From: Fischerella sp.
GTDB taxonomy: Bacteria > Cyanobacteriota > Cyanobacteriia > Cyanobacteriales > Nostocaceae
Direction: 5' to 3'
Length of the DNA stretch: 5,058 nt
Assembly (NCBI GenBank): GCA_026419705.1
Contig: JANZYY010000052.1
Span: 1-5,058, forward strand
Position 1 is the first letter of the stretch. Each line of letters begins with the position of its first letter. The notes under the pieces are model-generated. The model was not told where the DNA came from, ran no database searches, and was given only the letters and a program-made list of their open reading frames with translations. Position numbers and translations under genes: made by a program. Positions 1-5,058 of this stretch are shown here, piece after piece.

Positions 1-607
1 GACTGTACGCTTTGCTATTCGTCCCAAAGTCCAGCCCAAGCCCGGCGAACATCGTGCTGTCATCTTTTTTGAAGAAATTCCTAAAGCTGAAAAGGCATCA
101 AGTACTGTTCAAACAATTGGCAAGTTGGGTGTTGTCATCTACGGCTATGCAGGCAAAATCACAAGGGTTGGCGTACTCAACTCTGTAACTGTAGACACCA
201 AAGCAAATAAAATTACGGGTGTATTTGATATTTCCAATAAAGGAAATGCCTATGTGCGGCTTAGTGGTCAATATGCTATCTGGCCTGCTGATAAATATCC
301 AGGAGCAGAAGTGACGCAACCAGTTGCAAATCTCGCCAAGGCGGAAGCAAAACTTCCAGAAAATTTATTAGACGTAGGATCGTTACCCTCTTCACCAGTC
401 TTACCTGATAATCGTCGTCGCATACTGTTGCCCATTACCAAAAAATTACCACCCGGCAACTATGTCTTAGACATCAATGGCGAATTGAGTGGTCTACCAA
501 TTGACAAAGGTATCCCCTTTACTGTTCCCAAGCAAACTACCACCCAACAACCAGACACTCGACCTAATCCTACTCACAATCAAAAAACTTCTGTTGGCAA
601 CAGATAG
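1..607 (+). CDS. Fimbrial periplasmic chaperone, PapD-like (5' partial)
   Basis: The reading frame is open from base 2 to the TAG at 605-607, giving 201 residues; the start codon and signal peptide lie left of the window. In-frame TTG 125 is not the start, because the chaperone-like reading continues upstream of it. The segment GEHRAVIFFEEIP (about residues 15-27) resembles the F-strand of chaperone domain 1, with the family's typical 'E-I-P'. LGVVIYGYAGKI then fits strand G1, which donates to the pilin groove. Domain 2 follows: a VFDISNKGNAYVRLSG segment matches the common 'N-x-G-N-x-x-V/R' region, and PPGNYVLDINGEL...IPFTV fits the last strands. The tail of about 25 residues is polar and Gln/Thr/Pro-rich. 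By family knowledge the protein caps pilin subunits in the periplasm and delivers them to the usher encoded next. Assignment is by fold-level motifs; subtype is uncertain, though a Csu/sigma-like archaic system seems plausible. Confidence 0.8.
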   Translation, partial: TVRFAIRPKVQPKPGEHRAVIFFEEIPKAEKASSTVQTIGKLGVVIYGYAGKITRVGVLNSVTVDTKANKITGVFDISNKGNAYVRLSGQYAIWPADKYPGAEVTQPVANLAKAEAKLPENLLDVGSLPSSPVLPDNRRRILLPITKKLPPGNYVLDINGELSGLPIDKGIPFTVPKQTTTQQPDTRPNPTHNQKTSVGNR

Positions 608-751
608 TTTTTGTCCTAAAGCAGAAATTCTCCGGATAAATCTGCACTTAGTTATTCTTCTTTTTTTCCTAGCAAGTAGAATTCGCGCTTATAAAAACAA
701 AGTCTCAGTTTACTTACTGCCTGGGAAATCATCTAGGCGGTCAGTCTTTGC
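608..751. other. Chaperone-usher intergenic gap
   Basis: This 144-base gap separates the chaperone stop from the usher start. It contains a pyrimidine run (about 652-670) and a 5-bp inverted repeat (GCAGA 621-625 / TCTGC 641-645). The repeat lies 15 bases before the T-run, too far for a normal intrinsic terminator. No promoter with both boxes can be called. The two genes may still be co-transcribed, but the gap is long for a tightly coupled operon. Confidence 0.4.
735..740 (+). promoter_or_regulatory. Weak ribosome-binding site supporting the TTG start of the usher
   Basis: AGGCGG lies 11 bases before TTG 752. It is a weak, slightly distant Shine-Dalgarno match. An in-frame TAG at 734-736 limits how far upstream the usher can start. 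The only other in-frame candidate close by is ATG 794, which has no purine-rich site before it and would lose the charged and hydrophobic part of the signal peptide. This favours TTG 752, but not conclusively. Confidence 0.35.
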
Positions 752-3700
752 TTGCTTAAATTTTCTTGTCTCATACCACTTTTGTGCTTAAGTATGCTTT
801 ATCCAGCTTTACCGCCTGTACCACCTGCGATTTTAATCGCAACACAGTCAAATCAGATTGTAAATCAACTGTTTACAGAACAACAGGCTTCACCTGAACA
901 ATCAAAACTTATCTCAGAAGCCGCTTCTTCTGAAAACAGCGGTAATGTTACAGTGGTAAAGTCACAAAATATAGATTCATTGTTAGAAGAGAAACAGCTT
1001 GACTATCTCAGCGATCGCCTTGAGTTAGCAACCCAACATTATGATATTTTAGCGGCTTTGCTCCAAGACATTCCGCCAGAATTTTCTAATAGTCAAGCTA
1101 CTTCAGCAGCACTATTATTAACTTCATCACTAGCCAGTAATGCAGTAGTTGTAGAAAATAAATCTCCTGAAGTTAAGATAATTGCTAATCTCCTAAATAA
1201 TTCAAATAATCATACTCAATCATCTTCTAGTAATTCTGCTGCTAGAGCAAAATCTACATCAATTACTCCAGCCGATGCTACAAAAACAACAAATGATATT
1301 CAACAAGCAAAAGACACTAATAGTATTTCTGTACCTGTGAATACTGACTCAAGCAGTCTTGCTCAAAATATTAAAGCTTTGGGAGACTCTTTTTTAGTTG
1401 GGATAATTATCAACGAGCAAGAAGTTGGTAGCTTACAAGTTCGTTTAGATGGAAATACTCTGTTAATACCACTAGATGCATTTGCTGAGATTGCTGGTTT
1501 TCAAGTAGAAAAAAATGATGATAAAACACGGCTGAAAACACCTTTGGGAATAGTTGATCTCACTGAAAATAGCCTGAAAAAAATCAATAATGTCACATAC
1601 ATAAGTGAAACTTTACTCAAAGAAAAGTTATTTACAAAAATTGAGTTTGATGCTTCTGATTTAGCTTTAATTGTTGACTTGCCTTGGCGACCGGGCAGGG
1701 GGCAATCTCGCACTCAAGCTTTGCAATTAAAACCGGAAGTTACTCCTCCAAGTGGTGGGCTTTCGAGTTTAAGGCAAGAATTCAACTTTTATAGTGGTTC
1801 TGGACAAGACACAAGTTTGTATAGTTCTACCCTACTGGGAGGACGCTTAGCGGGCGGGATGTGGCGCGTTCGCATGAATAACAATTTTGAGAATAGTCCA
1901 AATATCTCTGAATATTTTTTCTTTAAACGTGCTGGTCAATTCCGCTATCAGATCGGTCGGCAACAAATAGGTTTGCATCCCCTACTTACAGGCGTGAATC
2001 TGACTGGAGCACAAGTTGCTTATACTAATCTAGCGGCTGATAGATTTACTGCAAATTACAGTGCGTCACAGCTTTTACCCAGACGTTCTCGACCAATACA
2101 AACATTTCGAGGCAAAGCACCACCAGCGAGTTTTGTACAGTTAAGAGTTGCTGGAATTGTAGTTGCTCAACAGCAAGTAGGGCTAAATGGAGAATACGAA
2201 TTTATTGATGTAAATTTGCCTTCTGGTCAAAGCAATGAAATTGAAGTTTTGATTTTTGACCGTAACAACTTGAGTGCACCAATAGAAATTCGTTCTTTAA
2301 GGATCAATGCTTCTGATTTATTGCTACCAGCAGGAGGAGTTGTTCAACTAGCTGGTGTGGGATTAAGCGGTAACTTGGTGCAGGATGCTTTGTTTGATAA
2401 TTTGAATTCGACTGATGAAGGTGAACCTGTTGCTTTTTATCAGTTTCGTCGAGGACTTGCAAATAATTTAACTTTTGAAGGGACAGTACAAACACTACCC
2501 GATCGCTTGCAAACACAAGCGGGTTTAGTTTGGCAAGTGGCAGATCCATTGATTCTCGCAACTAGTGTTGGTACTTCTGGTGGTGAATTCGGTTACACAA
2601 CCGATTTGGATTTGGAATTAGAACGCTTGCAAATCCTCGGTAATTCTGAATTTTTCCCAGAAGGTTATTTGTATAACAGCCAATCACGCGATCGCTACAA
2701 TCATAGTCTAGAAGTTAAATACAAATTTAGTGACAATTTTAATTTAGGATTTATTGCTCGCAGTCAACAAATAGAAAAGAATTCAGCTGACTATATTTTA
2801 CCGACTTTTTCTCTACGTCCTTTTTCAAACTTATATTTAAGTGGCAGACCCGATTACCAGGGAGAGTATTTATTTAACGCTTTTTATTACCCTAGTTCCG
2901 CAACTAGATTGTCTTTTAACAGTTACGGCGATACATACATTACAGATTTTACTCAGAATCTCAGCCGTAATTATCAGATATCTTTAGGTACCGAATTTGG
3001 TGGTAATTTGGCTGCTCGTTATACGGCCGCTCTCAATCACAATGCTCTTAGTCCTACAGGTCTGAGTTGGCGGTTAGGACTTGCCTATAGCGATGGAGAA
3101 GTGGGACCACTTGTAGGTGCTAGTATGCGGGTACTTCCTGGTTTATTGGCGCGACTTGATTATCAAGGTATCCCCTCTAGAAGCAAAAATGCTTTTGGTG
3201 GAATTGGCAACGATCGCTTCACTCTATCACTAGTATCAGATTTATCTTTTGCTGGTGGTAGAGTTGCTCCCGCTGATTCTATCAGCATGGGGCAGGATCG
3301 CGGTGGTATCTCTGGACGAATTTTAGTAGAAGGAGAAAACAAAGACTTTGATTTAGGCGGATCTTTTGTTCGAGTGTTCAACAGCCGTAATCAAAGCGTT
3401 GGAGGAGCTGTAACCGACTCCCAAGGTAACTTTTTTGTAGGCAATTTGCGAGAAGGTGTTTACTTGATCCAACTTGACCCAGAACAATTACCTGTAGAAC
3501 TCGCTGTACCAAAATCCACTATCATAGCTGAGGTGGCAGGTTCTGCTATTACTCGTTTAGATTTTTCTGCTAGACCAGAATATGGTGTCGCCGGACGCAT
3601 CACCGATGCAGCAGGCCAGCCAATGGCACAAGTACAAGTGGAACTCATCGGTGCTGATGGCAAACGTGTTACATCTGAGCTAACAGATGAATTTGGTCTT

Positions 3701-3889
3701 TATCGTTTCGATGGAGTTCCTGTTGGTAAGTATACATTGCAGATTCCTGCCCAAGATGCTATTGCTGGAGATAATAATAACCTCCCCAAACGTGGGGTAG
3801 AAATTCGCAATGATTTTGTCTATGAGCAAAATCTGCAATTGCCTATCTCGGCAGCAGCAAGGAAAAATGAGATAAAGGCAAAAGAGTAA
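752..3889 (+). CDS. Outer-membrane fimbrial usher (FimD/PapC-type) with C-terminal carboxypeptidase-regulatory-like domains
   Basis: This 1045-residue protein should form the outer-membrane pore that receives chaperone-pilin complexes and assembles the fimbria. Layout: signal peptide about 1-30 (Lys3, then a Leu/Ile-rich core); a Ser/Asn/Thr/Gln-rich, probably disordered stretch about 31-205; an N-terminal usher-like domain about 210-312 (GDSFLVGIIINEQEVGS..., then LLIPLDAF, ending LPWRPG). A beta-barrel follows from about 330 to 850, marked by alternating aromatic/polar strands. It is interrupted by a plug-like domain at about 456-528 (VQLRVAGIVVAQQQV, GEYEFIDVNLPSG, EIEVLIFDR). Two beta-sandwich repeats close the protein: about 855-940 (SGRILVEGENKDF, VTDSQGNFFVGNL) and 941-1030 (VAGRITDAAGQP, TDEFGLYRFDGVP). 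They match CarboxypepD_reg-like domains and sit where ushers carry CTD1 and CTD2. It is longer than typical enterobacterial ushers (about 830-880 residues), mostly because of the N-terminal insert. TTG 752 was chosen because it supplies the signal peptide; ATG 794 (residue 15) is the alternative. The chaperone gene upstream supports the role. Confidence 0.85.
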   Translation: MLKFSCLIPLLCLSMLYPALPPVPPAILIATQSNQIVNQLFTEQQASPEQSKLISEAASSENSGNVTVVKSQNIDSLLEEKQLDYLSDRLELATQHYDILAALLQDIPPEFSNSQATSAALLLTSSLASNAVVVENKSPEVKIIANLLNNSNNHTQSSSSNSAARAKSTSITPADATKTTNDIQQAKDTNSISVPVNTDSSSLAQNIKALGDSFLVGIIINEQEVGSLQVRLDGNTLLIPLDAFAEIAGFQVEKNDDKTRLKTPLGIVDLTENSLKKINNVTYISETLLKEKLFTKIEFDASDLALIVDLPWRPGRGQSRTQALQLKPEVTPPSGGLSSLRQEFNFYSGSGQDTSLYSSTLLGGRLAGGMWRVRMNNNFENSPNISEYFFFKRAGQFRYQIGRQQIGLHPLLTGVNLTGAQVAYTNLAADRFTANYSASQLLPRRSRPIQTFRGKAPPASFVQLRVAGIVVAQQQVGLNGEYEFIDVNLPSGQSNEIEVLIFDRNNLSAPIEIRSLRINASDLLLPAGGVVQLAGVGLSGNLVQDALFDNLNSTDEGEPVAFYQFRRGLANNLTFEGTVQTLPDRLQTQAGLVWQVADPLILATSVGTSGGEFGYTTDLDLELERLQILGNSEFFPEGYLYNSQSRDRYNHSLEVKYKFSDNFNLGFIARSQQIEKNSADYILPTFSLRPFSNLYLSGRPDYQGEYLFNAFYYPSSATRLSFNSYGDTYITDFTQNLSRNYQISLGTEFGGNLAARYTAALNHNALSPTGLSWRLGLAYSDGEVGPLVGASMRVLPGLLARLDYQGIPSRSKNAFGGIGNDRFTLSLVSDLSFAGGRVAPADSISMGQDRGGISGRILVEGENKDFDLGGSFVRVFNSRNQSVGGAVTDSQGNFFVGNLREGVYLIQLDPEQLPVELAVPKSTIIAEVAGSAITRLDFSARPEYGVAGRITDAAGQPMAQVQVELIGADGKRVTSELTDEFGLYRFDGVPVGKYTLQIPAQDAIAGDNNNLPKRGVEIRNDFVYEQNLQLPISAAARKNEIKAKE
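1011..1018. repeat. HIP1 palindrome
   Basis: This is a perfect GCGATCGC octamer inside the usher gene. HIP1 is strongly over-represented in many cyanobacterial genomes, so it serves here as a taxonomic marker. Confidence 0.85.
2688..2695. repeat. HIP1 palindrome
   Basis: This is a second perfect GCGATCGC octamer in the usher gene. Two in about 5 kb is well above the roughly 0.08 expected by chance in random sequence with equal base composition, supporting a cyanobacterial source. Confidence 0.85.
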
Positions 3890-3912
3890 ACTGGATTGCT
3901 TTATTTTCAGAG

Positions 3913-3981
3913 AACCGCTTCTAAAAATCTACGCACATCTGGGCAATACTGCCCAAATCTATGTAGAGGGGAGTTAGCGGT
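3913..3981 (-). ncRNA. Candidate omega-RNA 3' scaffold / element right-end hairpin
   Basis: A long interrupted inverted repeat is visible. The outer stem pairs ACCGC (3914-3918) with GCGGT (3977-3981). After a 3-base bulge, TAA (3922-3924) pairs with TTA (3974-3976). A further stem pairs TCTAC (3928-3932) with GTAGA (3963-3967). The apical stem is TGGGCA (3940-3945) with TGCCCA (3950-3955) around an ATAC loop. It sits directly after the tnpB stop on the same strand, where IS200/IS605 elements encode the guide-RNA scaffold. Read on the minus strand the 3' arm is GCGGTT, reminiscent of the G-rich-TT(CAA) end of known TnpB guide scaffolds; any guide would be read from about 3893-3912. The RNA may extend back into the tnpB coding sequence. 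There is no T-run after the apical stem to suggest a simple terminator. The pairing is seen; the RNA function is inferred. Confidence 0.45.
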
Positions 3982-4002
3982 ATATCTTCCAAGAAATCAT
4001 CT

Positions 4003-5038
4003 TTAACGCTGTGGCTTGCTCTGGACAGATTGCTCCGACCATCGCTTGATCAAAGATTCCCAGTTAGAGATAGCATAGAAGCAGTGACGCTTGATGCTAG
4101 ATTTCTTAATCAAATTATTTAGTTGATTCCACAGGCTCCATACGTGCTTTCCATCCTTCACGGAGAGATAGGCGGTTATGGAGCCTGGGATATTTTCAGT
4201 TAATCGCATACCACGCCGAGCTATAGCCATAGCCGCAGCTTCATCACTGGCTAAGCCATATTGACGCGCATATTTCACCAGTCCAATGATACTGGTATAT
4301 GCTGGATTCACCTTCATCAAGTAGATGCCTCGATTGCTCAAGATACTTTCTAACAGCTTGTAAAATTGGCTATATGCCCAACCTGAAAGCATTCGAGCAT
4401 ATTTTCTGCCACGTTCCGAAAGTTGTTCTTTCTTGCCTGAAAAATCTAATTCTTCGCAGACAACAGGACAGCAAAGGTGTAAGCCAAAGTGGCTAACTGC
4501 AAGCACGCATCAACAATTTGAGCTTCCTGTTTGCCACATGGTAGTCCCATTTGCAATGGGATTTGACCATGAGCTTTGAGATTTCCGTCTCCATCAACAT
4601 ATGCCCAACCGATTGAGCCAGGATTCATGTCAATTCCGATGCAACCATAGGCTAAATGTCGAGAGACACTTTTTACTGGTGTAGGAGTAAACTGTACTGC
4701 TGCATTCCATTTACCATCTTTGCGGTAGAAATGCCACGTCTTAGAGCCATCTTTAGGCAACCTGTTAATGTTGCGATCAAAATTACCTAGCTTGGTTTGT
4801 ACGTACTTGCCAAACTTTGATTCTAAGCAAGCAGGTACACGGAATTTGAGAATATCTCCATCCCACTGACAAACTTGGTTGCCAAATGATTCATCCTTAG
4901 AACCAACCACAAATACCTGATTTCTTGGAATTACTGTTTGGATTGGTGCGGTCTTTAAATACTCGATTTGTTTAGTCAGTTGGTAGGCACGACGCCTTTT
5001 GTTGTGAATCTGAAAACGCAAATTTTTCCAGTTAGTAC
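4003..5038 (-). pseudogene. tnpB: TnpB-related RNA-guided nuclease relative, 5' partial and frameshifted
   Basis: Two minus-strand reading frames together give one protein. The upstream piece runs from the contig end to TAG at 4446-4448. It is open beyond TTG 5021 (GTNWKN precedes LRFQ), so 5021 is not a start and the N-terminal domains are missing. The downstream piece ends at TAA 4003-4005. They join near 4470: ...LQLATLAYTFA continues as CPVVCEELDF if one base is restored. RuvC-I Asp is in GIDMNPGSIGWA (codon 4631-4629), RuvC-II Glu in VVCEELDF (codon 4455-4453), and RuvC-III Asp in ASDEAAAMAIARRG (codon 4245-4243). All three catalytic acids are therefore encoded but split between frames. 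VNPAYTSIIGLVKYARQYG stands where canonical TnpB has its CxxC...CxxC zinc finger; no cysteines are present there. A tail of about 75 residues follows RuvC-III, longer than usual. I recall this type as the cyanobacterial 'IS200/IS605 accessory, TnpB-related' family. Decay, or a base error near a poorly supported contig end, could explain the shift. Confidence 0.8.
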
Positions 5039-5058
5039 CTGTCTCTTATACACATCTC
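5039..5058. other. Nextera/Tn5 mosaic-end adapter (sequencing artefact)
   Basis: Bases 5039-5057 are exactly CTGTCTCTTATACACATCT, the reverse complement of the 19-bp Tn5 mosaic end used in Nextera-type libraries. The following C at 5058 agrees with read-through into the i7-side adapter (next base C) rather than the i5 side (next base G). This is untrimmed library sequence, not part of the genome, so the TnpB frame should not be read beyond 5038. Confidence 0.97.

Larger units (their letters stand above)
3910..5038 (-). mobile_element. IS200/IS605-type element or TnpB relic, right-hand part (partial)
   Basis: The unit comprises a tnpB-like gene on the minus strand and a structured segment between its 3' end and the usher. 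The right boundary is inferred at about 3910-3913, just outside the hairpin arm whose minus-strand reading ends GCGGTT. The left end, and any tnpA, lie beyond the contig. No terminal inverted repeats or target duplication are expected for this family, so the boundary cannot be proven from one copy. It lies convergent with the usher and starts about 20 bases after the usher stop, leaving that gene intact. It may be a tnpB-only unit, or immobile. Confidence 0.55.

Noticed and set aside
98..459. Two short minus-strand open frames opposite the chaperone gene
   Set aside because: The plus strand encodes a recognisable chaperone here, and the antisense translations resemble nothing known.
621..667. 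Possible intrinsic terminator after the chaperone (GCAGA/TCTGC followed by a T-run)
   Set aside because: The stem is only 5 bp with a 15-base loop, and the T-run starts 15 bases after it, so it does not fit a rho-independent terminator.
489..791. 100-codon plus-strand open frame overlapping the chaperone end and the usher start
   Set aside because: Most of it is a shadow of the chaperone in another frame followed by intergenic sequence. Only its signal-like end is notable, and that is recorded as a finding about the usher start.
1501..3663. Several minus-strand open frames of 67-85 codons within the usher gene
   Set aside because: They are antisense to a single continuous 1045-codon gene with clear domain structure and show no recognisable protein features.
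3940..3955. Apical hairpin TGGGCA-ATAC-TGCCCA read as a simple bidirectional terminator between convergent genes
   Set aside because: No T-run follows on the plus strand and none directly on the minus strand. The nested outer stems fit a structured element end better, though a role in termination cannot be excluded.
4299..4496. 65-codon plus-strand open frame opposite the TnpB-like gene
   Set aside because: It lies antisense within a strongly recognisable TnpB coding region and has no family features or ribosome-binding site.
5039..5058. Terminal sequence as a natural Tn5/IS50 transposon end
   Set aside because: The 19-bp engineered mosaic end, located exactly at the contig edge with the adapter's next base, is far better explained by library-preparation sequence.

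Overview
This is a short cyanobacterial contig fragment, most likely from a filamentous, Nostoc-like lineage. Two perfect HIP1 palindromes (GCGATCGC, at 1011 and 2688) in about 5 kb, moderate-to-low GC, and TnpB-like protein features of a kind I recall mainly from cyanobacteria all point that way. The species cannot be named from the sequence. The first 20 bases contain no recognisable adapter. The last 20 bases (5039-5058) are a Tn5/Nextera mosaic end plus one adapter base, so biological sequence stops at about 5038 and this is a contig end.

Left and centre (1-3889, + strand): part of a chaperone-usher locus for surface fimbriae. A 5'-truncated PapD-like periplasmic chaperone (1-607) is followed, after a 144-base gap, by a complete 1045-residue outer-membrane usher (752-3889). 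The chaperone would hold pilin subunits in the periplasm, and the usher would assemble and export them. The usher has a signal peptide, an unusual Ser/Asn/Thr-rich insert of about 170 residues, an N-terminal chaperone-binding-like domain, a beta-barrel interrupted by a plug domain, and two C-terminal carboxypeptidase-regulatory-like beta-sandwich domains. No pilin or adhesin gene is visible.

Right (about 3910-5038, - strand): the 3' part of an IS200/IS605-type element or a TnpB relic, convergent with the usher and ending about 20 bases after the usher stop. It holds the C-terminal part of a TnpB-like RNA-guided nuclease relative, cut at its 5' end by the contig end and broken internally by a one-base deletion near 4470. 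The RuvC Asp lies before the break, and the RuvC Glu and second Asp lie after it. The protein lacks the four-cysteine zinc finger usual in TnpB. Downstream, 3913-3981 folds into a long interrupted hairpin whose minus-strand 3' arm reads GCGGTT. This is a good candidate for the element's right end and the 3' scaffold of its omega RNA.

No tRNA, rRNA or CRISPR array was seen, and no convincing rho-independent terminator. The most useful leads are the structured right end beside the zinc-finger-less TnpB-like protein, the unusual usher N-terminal extension, and the adapter artefact at the right edge.
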